Shown piece after piece: positions 7,347 through 15,530 of a stretch of 35,442 nt of DNA. The translations under genes were made by a program, and so were the position numbers. This DNA comes from Gammaproteobacteria bacterium UBA7803 (lineage in GTDB: Bacteria; Pseudomonadota; Gammaproteobacteria; Pseudomonadales; Azotimanducaceae): NCBI GenBank assembly GCA_002480525.1, contig DLCH01000022.1, positions 1 through 35,442 of the forward strand, read 5' to 3'. The notes beneath the pieces are model-generated. The model saw only the letters and a list, made by a program, of their open reading frames with translations, made no database searches and had not been told where the DNA came from. Each line of letters starts with the position of its first letter. Position 1 is the first letter of the stretch.

Positions 7347-8294
7347 ATGAGCACTCTGCCTTCCGACCCCGACCTGATGCCGGACATCGCGCGGCGCCAG
7401 CACCAGAAACCCCAGGGCACCCTGGACTGGGTGGGCATGAGCGACATCCACCAGCCCATCTCCATCGTCGACGAGGGCGAGACCCAGCGCGTGCAGGCGG
7501 ACGTTCAGGTCTACGTCAACCTGGCGGACCCCCACGCCAAGGGCATCCACATGTCGCGGCTGTATCTGCTGCTCGACGAGCACGCGCGCACCCGGCCGCT
7601 GACCGTCGCCGGGCTGCGCATGCTGCTGAACGCGCTGCACGGCTCCCACCACGACCTGTCCACCCACGCGTTCGTGCAGTTCGACTTCGGCTACGAGATG
7701 CGCCAGCCGGCGCTGCTGTCGGAGAACGAGGGCTGGAGCATCTATCCGGCAAGCCTGAAGGGCACGCTGGCCGATGGCGAGGTGAAGATCGAGCTCGAAG
7801 TCCAGGTGACCTACTCCAGCACCTGCCCGTGCTCCGCGGCGCTGGCACGCCAGCTCATTCAGCGCCAGTTCGAGGACAGCTTCGACCGGGACAACCCTCC
7901 GAGCTTCGATGAGATGCGCGCCTGGCTGGGCACCGAGGACGGCATCGTCGCCACGCCCCACAGTCAGCGCAGCTACGCCCGCGTGCGCACGCGCCTCGCC
8001 GACGACGTGAAGGAGCTGCCGCTGCGCTCGCTGATCTCACGGCTCGAGTCGGCGCTGGGCACGCCGGTGCAGTCCGCGGTGAAGCGCGCCGACGAACAGG
8101 AATTCGCCCGGCTGAACGGCCAGAACCTGATGTTCTGCGAGGACGCGGGCCGCAAGCTGCAGGCCGTGCTGAACGACGACGACCGGCTGGCGGACTTCTG
8201 GGTGCGCATCGAGCATCACGAGAGCCTGCACGCCCACAACGCCGTCGCCATCGTCAGCAAGGGCGTGGACGGCGGCTACCTGCCGCTTCCCTGA
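7347..8294 (+). CDS. folE2: GTP cyclohydrolase IB (FolE2)
   Basis: About 315 residues of the COG1469 family. It makes 7,8-dihydroneopterin triphosphate from GTP, the first step of folate and pterin synthesis, using a metal other than zinc where zinc is short. Recognisable segments are LDWVGMSDIHQPISI near the N-terminus, KGIHMSRLYLLLDEHA, YSSTCPCSAALARQ with the metal/catalytic Cys (about residues 160-162), and RIEHHESLHAHNAVAI at the C-terminus with conserved His and Glu. The ATG at 7347 is 8 bases from GGAA; ATG 7341 is also in frame. It stands alone between a palindrome and a double hairpin. Its closeness to a lipid island containing methyltransferases recalls the light-induced gene sets of Pseudomonas. 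Confidence 0.92.
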   Translation: MSTLPSDPDLMPDIARRQHQKPQGTLDWVGMSDIHQPISIVDEGETQRVQADVQVYVNLADPHAKGIHMSRLYLLLDEHARTRPLTVAGLRMLLNALHGSHHDLSTHAFVQFDFGYEMRQPALLSENEGWSIYPASLKGTLADGEVKIELEVQVTYSSTCPCSAALARQLIQRQFEDSFDRDNPPSFDEMRAWLGTEDGIVATPHSQRSYARVRTRLADDVKELPLRSLISRLESALGTPVQSAVKRADEQEFARLNGQNLMFCEDAGRKLQAVLNDDDRLADFWVRIEHHESLHAHNAVAIVSKGVDGGYLPLP

Positions 8295-8302
8295 CCCCCA
8301 AC

Positions 8303-8347
8303 CGCGGACACCGTCCGCGCCGGCGCGGCGGCCGATCCGGCCGCCGC
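8303..8347. terminator. double hairpin between convergent folE2 and sensor kinase
   Basis: Two consecutive perfect hairpins lie in the 75-base gap: CGCGGAC/GTCCGCG (8303-8319, loop ACC) and GCGGCGGCCG/CGGCCGCCGC (8325-8347, loop ATC). Both genes run into this gap, so it probably ends transcription in both directions, without T tracts. Confidence 0.5.
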
Positions 8348-8369
8348 CCCTTCCGCCCAAGCGCAACTG

Positions 8370-9653
8370 TCAGGCGAAACGCACCTGAATGGTCGTGCCC
8401 TCGCCAGGCCGGCTGTGCGCCGAGATGCTCCAGCCGAACTGCCGCACCAGGCGCTTGACGATGGACAGCCCGAGGCCGTGGCCCCGGGTCAGCCCGCGGC
8501 TCTGGTCCGCCCGATAGAAAGGATCGAAGGCGCGCTCGAGCTCTTCCCCGGACATGCCGACGCCGGTGTCGGCGACGGACACGCCGTTCCTGTCGATGGT
8601 GACCTCGACCTGGCCTTCACGGGTGTAGTTCACGGCGTTGCGCATGAGGTTGCCGATCACGATCTCCACCACCTTGACGGGGGCGCGCACGCGCAGCTCC
8701 GCCTCCTCGTGCAGCGCCAGCGAGATGCCGGCACGCCGGGCGGCGGGCGTGAGCAGCTCCATCTGGCCGACCACCAGGTCGTTCACCACCACTTCCTCCT
8801 TGGGCATGGACGTCTCGGTCTCCCGGGCCAGCATGAGCAGCGTCTCCAGCAGCGCCTCCATGTCCTGAACCGTGCGGCGCATGCGGGCGAGGGCCTTCTG
8901 CTCGGCGGGCGGCCGCTCGGGGCCGGCTTCCAGCAGGTCGAGGGAACCTTTGAACACCGCGACCGGGGTCCGCAGCTCGTGACCCGCGTCCCGGGTGAAG
9001 ACCCGTTCCCGCTCGACGAAGGCGGCCAGGCGCTCGGAGAACGTGTCGACGGCGTTGATCATCGACAGCACTTCCGCGTCCGCAACCTCGCGCAGGGCGC
9101 CAAGATCCAGCGTGAGCGAGCGGTCGTGCTCGAAGTCGAAATCCTCGAGCTGATGGGCGAGCTGCACGATGGGCGAGATGGCCTGCTGGGACAGCCGGTA
9201 GGCCAGGAACGACAGCCCGTAGATGATGAGCAGCACGATGGCCAGGGGCACGATGCCGAAGAAGAACGCGATGTCGTAGATCTGATCCTTCGCCCACACC
9301 AGATACAGCCGCCTGCCGTCCCGCTCGGAGACGTGCACGAGCTGGGTGTCGCCGGCGACGCTGCGGACCAGCTCGTCCGGCGGAATGTCGCGCAGCGGCG
9401 CGGGCAGCCCGCTCAGGTCGTCGGCCGTCGCCATGTAGCTGCGCATGTTGGAGGTGTCCGGCAGCGTCGCCTGCGGGTTGTCGTCGTAGCGGTTCCAGTA
9501 GTACTCGGCTTCGGTCTTGAGGCCCTGGCGCAGCACCAGGTCGACGATGATCGTGTTGGCGAGATAGACGCCGACCAGCGTGGCGACGCTGATGATGCCG
9601 ACCTGAATGGCGAATACGCGGACGAGCTTCGCCCGCAAGCCGGTGCGTTTCAA
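8370..9653 (-). CDS. membrane sensor histidine kinase
   Basis: 427 residues. Transmembrane helices near residues 12-33 and 129-152 flank a periplasmic sensor segment of about 95 residues with no recognised domain. After a HAMP-like linker come the HisKA box FTRDAGHELRTPV with the phospho-accepting His at 225, the N box (NLMRNAVNY, about 335-343), the G1 box ADTGVGM (361-367), and G2 GHGLGLSIVK (391-400). All catalytic motifs are intact. No response regulator lies beside it, so the partner is unknown. TTG at 9653 is the best start; a second in-frame TTG is five codons in. It follows the island's last methyltransferase gene by 49 bases with a hairpin between, so it may be expressed partly with it. 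Confidence 0.9.
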   Translation of the reverse strand: MKRTGLRAKLVRVFAIQVGIISVATLVGVYLANTIIVDLVLRQGLKTEAEYYWNRYDDNPQATLPDTSNMRSYMATADDLSGLPAPLRDIPPDELVRSVAGDTQLVHVSERDGRRLYLVWAKDQIYDIAFFFGIVPLAIVLLIIYGLSFLAYRLSQQAISPIVQLAHQLEDFDFEHDRSLTLDLGALREVADAEVLSMINAVDTFSERLAAFVERERVFTRDAGHELRTPVAVFKGSLDLLEAGPERPPAEQKALARMRRTVQDMEALLETLLMLARETETSMPKEEVVVNDLVVGQMELLTPAARRAGISLALHEEAELRVRAPVKVVEIVIGNLMRNAVNYTREGQVEVTIDRNGVSVADTGVGMSGEELERAFDPFYRADQSRGLTRGHGLGLSIVKRLVRQFGWSISAHSRPGEGTTIQVRFA

Positions 9654-9678
9654 ACGATCCCCCGGGGTTCAGGGTGGT

Positions 9679-9698
9679 GCGGGCGCCTGGGCGCCCGC
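9679..9698. terminator. hairpin between methyltransferase and kinase genes
   Basis: GCGGGCGCC and GGCGCCCGC are perfect 9-base arms separated by TG. The hairpin lies in the 49-base gap downstream of the minus-strand methyltransferase stop and upstream of the kinase start. It may attenuate read-through into the kinase gene; no T tract follows. Confidence 0.4.
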
Positions 9699-9702
9699 CG
9701 CC

Positions 9703-10737
9703 TCACGTGCGTTTGCTGAACAGATAATGGCAGACCAGCCACTCCGTGCCGTCACGATAGCCGAACAGCTCTTCGCAGGCCATGAAGAACATGCGCCAGC
9801 GCTGCACCCAGCGGCGTGACTCCGCCTCGCCGTAGGTCTCCGCCATCAGCCGGGTGACCGGCTCGCGCCGCTCGTCGACGTTGTCGAGCCACGCCCGGGC
9901 GGTCCGGGCGTAGTTGCGGCCGGACACGTTCCAGCGCCGCTCGATGCGCAGGTCGTCCTGGAAGAACAGCAGCGTGTCCGCGGCGGGCATCAGCCCGCCG
10001 GTGAAGAAGTGCCGCGCCATCCAGTCGCCGTCGCCGTTGTCCTCGAAGGGGTAGAGCAGGTTGCGGTGACAGAAGATGTGCACGAACAGCTTGCCGCCGT
10101 CGGCCAGCCAGCCGGAGATGCGGTTGAGCAGCAGCGCGTAGTTGCGCACGTGCTCGAACATCTCGACGGACACGATGCGGTCGAAGCCGCCGTCCAGGTC
10201 CAGGTCGTTGACGTCGGCGGTGATCACCCGGACGTTGTCGAGCCCGCGGCTTCTGAGCTGCCATTCGATGTGGCGGCGCTGGCCGGCGGAGTTCGACACG
10301 GCGGTGAAGCGGCTGTTGGGAAACCGCTCGGCCGCCCACAGGGTGAACGAGCCCCAGCCGCAGCCGAGATCCAGCACGTTCTGCCCGTCGGCGAGCTCGG
10401 CGCGCTCACCGTAGCGGGCGAGCATGGCTTCCTCCGCCGCGTCCAGGTCGGCGGCGCCGTCGTCCCAGAGCGCGCAGCTGTACTTGAGGTGCCGGCCCAG
10501 GGCGAGCCGGAAGAATTCCGCCGGCACCTCGTAGTGCTGCTCGTTGGCGGCGTCGGTCTCCAGGGCGATGCGCGAGCGGGCCAGCTCGCGGAGCAGCCGC
10601 TGGCTGCGCTCCTCGCGGATCTGGGGATCGTCGTCGTGCTCCTCCCGCAGGCGCAGGCCGACGAGCCGGCGGATGCCGACCCGCACCAGCGCATCGGGCA
10701 CGAAGCCGGATTCGGCGATGTCAGTGAGCACGCTCAT
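9703..10737 (-). CDS. SAM-dependent methyltransferase, Cfa/coclaurine-N-methyltransferase-like
   Basis: 344 residues, COG2230-type. The SAM-binding loop is NVLDLGCGWGSFTLWAAERF. Residues that hold the carbonate ion in E. coli Cfa have counterparts here: Cys in LKYSCALW, Glu in VEMFEHVRNY, His in FVHIFCHR. The stretch before the NEQHYEVPAEFF motif is only about 66 residues, so the N-terminal lipid-binding domain of true Cfa is missing, and overall layout is closer to the coclaurine N-methyltransferase-like group. It could methylate an unsaturated acyl chain presented by another protein, or a small amine. Its start overlaps the end of the DUF2878 gene by 17 bases. It is the last gene of the six-gene lipid operon. 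Confidence 0.88.
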   Translation of the reverse strand: MSVLTDIAESGFVPDALVRVGIRRLVGLRLREEHDDDPQIREERSQRLLRELARSRIALETDAANEQHYEVPAEFFRLALGRHLKYSCALWDDGAADLDAAEEAMLARYGERAELADGQNVLDLGCGWGSFTLWAAERFPNSRFTAVSNSAGQRRHIEWQLRSRGLDNVRVITADVNDLDLDGGFDRIVSVEMFEHVRNYALLLNRISGWLADGGKLFVHIFCHRNLLYPFEDNGDGDWMARHFFTGGLMPAADTLLFFQDDLRIERRWNVSGRNYARTARAWLDNVDERREPVTRLMAETYGEAESRRWVQRWRMFFMACEELFGYRDGTEWLVCHYLFSKRT

Positions 10738-11251
10738 AGTCGTTCCTCCGGCTCGCAGCCGATGAGCCGCCGCCGGCGGCCAGGGTGAACAGGACGGCGA
10801 ACAGCACGAGCCACACCAGGGCCACGGCCGCCAGCCGCAGTGGATCGTCGATGGTCACGGCGCCGAAGCGCTCGCCCGCCAGGTAGCTGAACGGTGCGCC
10901 GGCGCCGGCCAGCAGGCCGCCGAGCCAGGGCCGCGACTTGAACCAGGACAGCGAGTGGTGGACGGCCAGCCCGACCCCGGCCCACAGCAGCACGATCCAC
11001 GCGGGCGCCAGGGCGGCGCCGTAGTCGAGCACGCCGAGCCGGATCCACGCCGTGTCCAGGGCAAAGCCGAGGGGGACCAGGGCGGCGACCAGCTTGAGAT
11101 CGCGCGCCGGCGCGGTGCCGACGAGGCTCTGGCCGAGCATCAGCAGCAGCACGCCCACGCCCCACAGGTTGGTGCCCGCGGCACCGCCGAGCACACAGGC
11201 GAACCAGGCCGCCTGGAACAGCACGCCGTTGACCACGTTCCAGCGGTTCAT
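10721..11251 (-). CDS. DUF2878 integral membrane protein
   Basis: 176 residues with about five hydrophobic segments. The opening NVVNGVLFQAAWFACVLGGA and the middle LVPLGFALDTAWIRLGVLDYG match the DUF2878 family, a membrane protein of unknown function found again and again beside cyclopropane-synthase and DUF1365 genes. A role in presenting or moving lipid substrate in the inner membrane is an inference from this company. Its ATG overlaps the methyltransferase stop (ATGA at 11248-11251) and its 3' end overlaps the next gene by 17 bases. The last 15 residues are polar and poorly conserved. Confidence 0.82.
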   Translation of the reverse strand: MNRWNVVNGVLFQAAWFACVLGGAAGTNLWGVGVLLLMLGQSLVGTAPARDLKLVAALVPLGFALDTAWIRLGVLDYGAALAPAWIVLLWAGVGLAVHHSLSWFKSRPWLGGLLAGAGAPFSYLAGERFGAVTIDDPLRLAAVALVWLVLFAVLFTLAAGGGSSAASRRNDYERAH

Positions 11252-12585
11252 CGGGTGCGCTCCGACCGGCTGCCCGCCGCCGCCGGTCCGTCCAGATCAC
11301 CGTCGACCACGGTCAGCTCGCCGCCGGGCAGATTCACGCCGGCGCGCCAGGGGCGGCGGCGGTAGCCGGGCTTGGCGAACAGGAGCTGCACGTCGCTGAT
11401 GGCCCGTTCCCGGAACCCGCCCTCGCAGTAGCACAGGTAGAAACGCCACAGCCGCAGGAAGCGCTCGTCGAAGCCGAGCTCCAGCACCCGCCGGCGGGCG
11501 CCTTCGAAGCGCTCCCGCCAGGCCGCCAGGGTGTCGGCGTAGTCGAGGCCGATGTCCTCGAGATTCACCAGCACCGTGTCGGTGTGCCTGGCGGCGGCGG
11601 ACACCAGCCGGGACACGCTGGGGATGAAGCTGCCCGGGAACACGTGCTTCTTGATGAAGTCCACGTCACGCAGCGCCTGACGGAACCGCCGATCCTCGAT
11701 GGTGATCGCCTGCAGCGCGATGAGGCCGTCGGGCCGGACCAGCCGGGACAGGGTCTCGAAGTAGCCGTTCAGGAAGTCGTTGCCCACGGCTTCGACCATC
11801 TCCACCGACACCAGTTTGTCGTAGCGGCCGGTGAGGTCGCGGTAGTCCGTCAGCAGCACTTCCACCCGGTCTTCCAGTCCCGCGGCGCGCACCCGGTCCA
11901 GGGCGGCCTCGTACTGGGAGGGCGAGATCGTCGCGGTGGTGACCCGGCAGCCGAACCGCCCGGCGGCGTAAACGGCGAGCCCGCCCCAGCCCGTGCCGAT
12001 CTCGAGCAGGTGATCCTCCGGGGCGAGTTCCAGCTTGCGGCAGAGCCGTTCGAGCTTGGCCCGGCTGGCCTCCTCGAGGGTCATCGCCGGCGACTCGTAG
12101 ACGGCGGCCGAGTACATCATGCGCTCGTCGAGGAACGTCTCGAAGAACGCATTGGACAGGTCGTAGTGGGCTTCGATGTTGCGGCGGCTGCCCCGCCGGG
12201 TGTTGGCGCGCAGCAGGTGCGCCAGCAGGTCCGCCGTCCGCGCCGCGACCCGGCCGGCGCCGTCGAGCCGTTCCAGGGCGTCCCGGTTGGCGGCGAGAAT
12301 GCGCACCAGCGCGACCAGGCCGTCGCAGTCCCAGTCGCCGTCCATGTACGACTCGCCCGCGCCCACCGAGCCGCCGAGCGCGGCGCGGCGGTAGAACGCC
12401 GGGTCGTGCACGGTGACCACCGCCGCCGGCTCCCCGGCACCGAAGACGAGCTCGGTGCCGCGGTCGCGCAGGGTGATGCTGCCGCGGGAGAGGCGCGACA
12501 GCGCCCGCTGCAGCAGCCGGGCGAAGGGGCCGGAGCGGGCCGGACGGGCCGCCTGGTGGAGCGCGTCGGCGAGTGGTCTGGTCAC
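11248..12585 (-). CDS. cyclopropane-fatty-acyl-phospholipid synthase-family methyltransferase (altered active site)
   Basis: 445 residues. An N-terminal Cfa-type domain (ending GAGESYMDGDWDCDGL, about residues 75-90) is followed by RRNIEAHYDLSNAFFETFLD and the SAM site LLEIGTGWGGLAVYAAGRF. VEMVEAVGNDF, KKHVFPGSFIPSV and FYLCYCEGGFRERAI complete the fold. In E. coli Cfa the carbonate is held by a Cys in QYSCAYW and a His in LLHTIG; here they are Ala (MMYSAAVY) and Gln (ALQAITIE). The Glu remains. This suggests methyl transfer without canonical ring closure, as for UfaM, which makes the methylated precursor of furan fatty acids. About 47 extra C-terminal residues have no known match. GTG start overlaps the DUF1365 stop (GTGA). 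Confidence 0.9.
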   Translation of the reverse strand: MTRPLADALHQAARPARSGPFARLLQRALSRLSRGSITLRDRGTELVFGAGEPAAVVTVHDPAFYRRAALGGSVGAGESYMDGDWDCDGLVALVRILAANRDALERLDGAGRVAARTADLLAHLLRANTRRGSRRNIEAHYDLSNAFFETFLDERMMYSAAVYESPAMTLEEASRAKLERLCRKLELAPEDHLLEIGTGWGGLAVYAAGRFGCRVTTATISPSQYEAALDRVRAAGLEDRVEVLLTDYRDLTGRYDKLVSVEMVEAVGNDFLNGYFETLSRLVRPDGLIALQAITIEDRRFRQALRDVDFIKKHVFPGSFIPSVSRLVSAAARHTDTVLVNLEDIGLDYADTLAAWRERFEGARRRVLELGFDERFLRLWRFYLCYCEGGFRERAISDVQLLFAKPGYRRRPWRAGVNLPGGELTVVDGDLDGPAAAGSRSERTR

Positions 12586-13346
12586 GTCTGCGAGACCTCC
12601 TGATGGGATTCGGGATGGGCGTGGAACGGCGCCCGTTTGAGCCACAGCCGGGCCGCCTGCCAGTAGATGCGCGCCAGGGTCCGCAGATTCTGCGCGGGAT
12701 AGGCGAGCGCGCCCCGCCGCAGCGCCGCCGCATCGGCCGCCTCGCCGCGCAGGTACAGGCCGGCGAAGAACGCCTCCTCGCCGTCGCGGCACAGCCGCAT
12801 GGCGATCTCGATGCCTGCGCCGGTCAGCCGCAGGCGCCAGCGGTACTCCACGTCCATGGGCTGGAACGGCGACACGTGGAAGCGCTTGGGAAAGCGGAAG
12901 TCGACCACCTCGCCATCGAAGCCGGACGCGTCCAGCACGTAGCTGTGGACCTCGTCCCAGGGCGTGTTGGTGATCTCGGCCACCAGCGCGGCGAGCGTGC
13001 CGTCGCGGAAGCAGAAGTAGAAGCTCACCGGGTTGAACAGCCAGCCCCAGGTGCGGGGCTGAGTGAGCAAGAACACCCGATCCGCCGGCGCCAGCCCGGC
13101 GGCGGCCAGCCGGCGGCTGATGGCGCCGCGGATGCCGTCGGCCCCGGCACCGTCCGGGCGCGGGTAGTCGACCGGCCGCAGCGACAGGGGAGCGAGCCGG
13201 CTCCGAGCGGAGAACCAGCGGCAGGACAGCGCGTCCAGGCCGTCCGCGTCGGCATAGAGCATCCACACGGGATAACGGAACTCGTGGGCCGGCGCGCCGC
13301 CGCGGCGGTGCACCACCCAGCCTTCACAAGCCTGGTCACGCAGCAT
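12582..13346 (-). CDS. DUF1365 protein
   Basis: 254 residues. Family hallmarks are EFRYPVWMLYADADGLDAL, the central QPRTWGWLFNPVSFYFCFRDG, and RFPKRFHVSPFQPMDVEYRW. DUF1365 proteins have no proven activity; they occur in the fixed trio FAD-oxidoreductase, DUF1365, Cfa-family methyltransferase across Proteobacteria and plants, and have been implicated with these in membrane-lipid modification. The ATG lies inside the 3' end of the FAD gene (11-base overlap) and the stop overlaps the methyltransferase GTG, so all three are translated together. Confidence 0.88.
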   Translation of the reverse strand: MLRDQACEGWVVHRRGGAPAHEFRYPVWMLYADADGLDALSCRWFSARSRLAPLSLRPVDYPRPDGAGADGIRGAISRRLAAAGLAPADRVFLLTQPRTWGWLFNPVSFYFCFRDGTLAALVAEITNTPWDEVHSYVLDASGFDGEVVDFRFPKRFHVSPFQPMDVEYRWRLRLTGAGIEIAMRLCRDGEEAFFAGLYLRGEAADAAALRRGALAYPAQNLRTLARIYWQAARLWLKRAPFHAHPESHQEVSQT

Positions 13347-14571
13347 TGGCCCGCTCCCGGGTCATGGCTTCGGCGACGCGCACGCCGCTGGCGAAGCCGT
13401 CCTCGTGGAAGCCCCAGCCCCAGTAGGCGCCGGCGTACCAGGTGCCGCGGACGCCGTTGATCTCGTCGTAGCGGCGCTGGGCGGCACGCGCCTCGGCGCT
13501 GAACACCGGGTGCGCGTAGTGGCGGCGGCACCACACCTGATCGAGCTCGCGCTCCGGGTTCAGGGTGACGAAGAACGGCTGCGGACCGTCCAGGGACTGC
13601 AGCAGGTTCATCCAGTAGGTGACCTGGCAGCTGGCGGTCTCGCCAGCCACCGCGTTCCAGCTCGACCAGGCCCGCCGCTGGCGCGGCATCACCGAGGGGT
13701 CCGAATGCACCACCGCGACGTTCTCCTGATAGCGGATCGCGCCGAGGATCTCGCGCTCCTCCCGGGACGGATCGGCCAGCAGGCCCAGGGCCTGATCGCT
13801 GTGGCAGGCGAGCACCACGGCGTCGAACACGTGACGGCCGCTGCGGGTGGTCACCACCGCCTGGCTCGGCTGGCGGGCCACGGACAGGACCGGCTCGCCG
13901 GGCCGCAGCGTGCCGCTGAAGCTGGCGGCGAAGGCATCGAGGTAGGCGCCGGACCCGCCCTTGACCACCAGCCACTGGGGACGGCCGGCCACCTGCAGCA
14001 TCCGGTGCTGGGCCATGAAGGCGACCACGTGGGCCACCGGGACCTCGCCGGCGTTCTGATTGGGCAGCGACCACAGCGCCGCGCACATGGGCACCAGATG
14101 ATCCTCGGCGAAGCCGGGGCCGTAGCCGCCCTGGCGGAGAAACTCCGCCAGCGAGCGGCCGTCGTCGGCCGTGACGGCGGCGGCCTCGCGATAGAAGCGG
14201 CGCAGATCCCGCAGCATGGTGAGAAAGCGCGGCGACACCGCGCTGCGCCGCTGGCAGAACAGCGCGTTGAGATTGCGCGTGCCGTACTCCAGACCGGTGC
14301 GCCGATTGCTGACGCCGAAGGACATGTCGGACGGCTGGGCCTCCACGCCGAGCTCGTCGAGCCAGGCGCTGAAGCCCGGGTAGTTCTCCCGATTGAACAC
14401 GATGAACCCGGAGTCCACCCGGTACGTGCGGCCGCCTGTCAGAATGGCGTGGGTGTCGTTGTGACCGCCGATGCGCCGCGCCGCTTCGAACAGCGTCACG
14501 TCGGCCCGGTCCTGCAGCGCGTGGGCCGCGGCCAGACCGGAGATGCCGGCACCGACGACGGCGACCTTCAT
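13336..14571 (-). CDS. FAD-dependent amine-oxidase-like oxidoreductase (COG2907)
   Basis: 411 residues. The dinucleotide fold starts at once: MKVAVVGAGISGLAAAHAL with GxGxxG at residues 7-12, then LFEAARRIGGHNDT, the FAD ribose and phosphate contacts. TYRVDSGFIVFNRENYPGF is characteristic of this group, and the C-terminal GTWYAGAYWGWGFHEDGFASG is the closing FAD motif. Relatives sit beside DUF1365 and Cfa-family genes. A role as desaturase or hydride-transfer partner in altered fatty acids, like the annotated oxidoreductases of the furan-fatty-acid pathway, is possible but unproven. ATG 14571 overlaps the desaturase stop (ATGA) and has GGAGG upstream within a small tandem duplication. Confidence 0.9.
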   Translation of the reverse strand: MKVAVVGAGISGLAAAHALQDRADVTLFEAARRIGGHNDTHAILTGGRTYRVDSGFIVFNRENYPGFSAWLDELGVEAQPSDMSFGVSNRRTGLEYGTRNLNALFCQRRSAVSPRFLTMLRDLRRFYREAAAVTADDGRSLAEFLRQGGYGPGFAEDHLVPMCAALWSLPNQNAGEVPVAHVVAFMAQHRMLQVAGRPQWLVVKGGSGAYLDAFAASFSGTLRPGEPVLSVARQPSQAVVTTRSGRHVFDAVVLACHSDQALGLLADPSREEREILGAIRYQENVAVVHSDPSVMPRQRRAWSSWNAVAGETASCQVTYWMNLLQSLDGPQPFFVTLNPERELDQVWCRRHYAHPVFSAEARAAQRRYDEINGVRGTWYAGAYWGWGFHEDGFASGVRVAEAMTRERANAA

Positions 14572-15530
14572 TCTCCAGCCTCCGTCCATCGTCCAGCCTC
14601 CGTCGCGCGGCCGCGCCCTTCCGCCAGCACCGGCGCCGGCACGCCGCGCAGGTCCCAGACCAGGCCGGCGGCGGCCAGCAGCCGCAGCCCCCACCAGGAC
14701 GGATCGGGCTGCCACCAGTAGAACCCCTGACGGGCCGAGCCGGGGTAGCGGTGGTGGTTGTTGTGCCAGCCCTCGCCCAGGGTCAGCAGCGCCACCAGCG
14801 GATTGTTGCGGCTGTCGTCGGCGGTGGCGAACCGGCGCGCGCCCCACAGATGCGCGACGCTGTTCACCAGCAGCGTCGCGTGGGTCAGCAGCACCGTCGA
14901 CACGAAGTAGCCCCACACCAGCATCTGCCCGCCGCTGGTGTCGAGGCCCGGGTAGCGGGCGCCGAGCCAGGCGCCCAGGGCGAACATGCCGGCGGCGTAG
15001 ACCACGGGCACCAGCACGTCGAACCGGTCCAGCCAGACCAGCTCCGGAAACTTCAGCCAGTCGCGTACCCGGGCGCGGTCGGTGGCGAAGTTGCGGTCCT
15101 TCAGGAACCAGCCGACGTGGGCGTGGAGGAAGCCGTCCGCCGGGCGATGGGGGTCGCCCGGCCGGTCGGCGTGACGGTGGTGCTGGCGGTGGTGGGCGGC
15201 CCACCACAGCGGCCCCCGCTGGGTGGCGGAAGCGCCGAGCAGCGCGAACACGAACTGCATGGGACGGGACGTGCGGAACGTCCGGTGCGAGAAGTACCGG
15301 TGATAGAACGCCGTGATCGCGAACATGCGCAGCAGGTAGGAGCCGGCGCAGACGGCCACGGCCACCGGGCTGACGCCGACCCAGATCACCGCCAGACAGG
15401 CCGCGTGCAGCAGCAGAAACGGCGCGAAACGGCTCCAGTCCAGCCGCTCGCCGCCGCCGGGCGACTCGGCGGCGCCGATCAGCGCTTCACTGCGCGCATT
15501 GTCGAACCAGCGGGCGAACACGGCGAACAT
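14568..15530 (-). CDS. acyl-CoA/acyl-lipid desaturase (membrane di-iron)
   Basis: 320 residues with four hydrophobic helices. The three histidine boxes are complete: HRYFSH (residues 77-82), HRQHH (114-118) and HNNHH (256-260), plus HLWG as the extra ligand region. This is the delta-9 acyl-CoA desaturase pattern; the enzyme needs O2 and an electron donor to insert a cis double bond, the substrate for Cfa-type methylation. The ATG at 15530 is preferred over the first in-frame start at 15590 because GAGAAAG lies just upstream and homologues begin near there. It heads the six-gene overlapping operon. The last residues (RATEAGRWTEAGE) come from a short tandem duplication and are not conserved. 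Confidence 0.92.
   Translation of the reverse strand: MFAVFARWFDNARSEALIGAAESPGGGERLDWSRFAPFLLLHAACLAVIWVGVSPVAVAVCAGSYLLRMFAITAFYHRYFSHRTFRTSRPMQFVFALLGASATQRGPLWWAAHHRQHHRHADRPGDPHRPADGFLHAHVGWFLKDRNFATDRARVRDWLKFPELVWLDRFDVLVPVVYAAGMFALGAWLGARYPGLDTSGGQMLVWGYFVSTVLLTHATLLVNSVAHLWGARRFATADDSRNNPLVALLTLGEGWHNNHHRYPGSARQGFYWWQPDPSWWGLRLLAAAGLVWDLRGVPAPVLAEGRGRATEAGRWTEAGE
14574..14604. repeat. 18-bp tandem duplication at a gene junction
   Basis: TCCAGCCTCCGTC occurs at 14574-14586 and again at 14592-14604, an 18-base period. On the coding (minus) strand it encodes the duplicated TEAG at the desaturase C-terminus and supplies two copies of GGAGG, one serving as ribosome site for the FAD gene. 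Confidence 0.6.
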
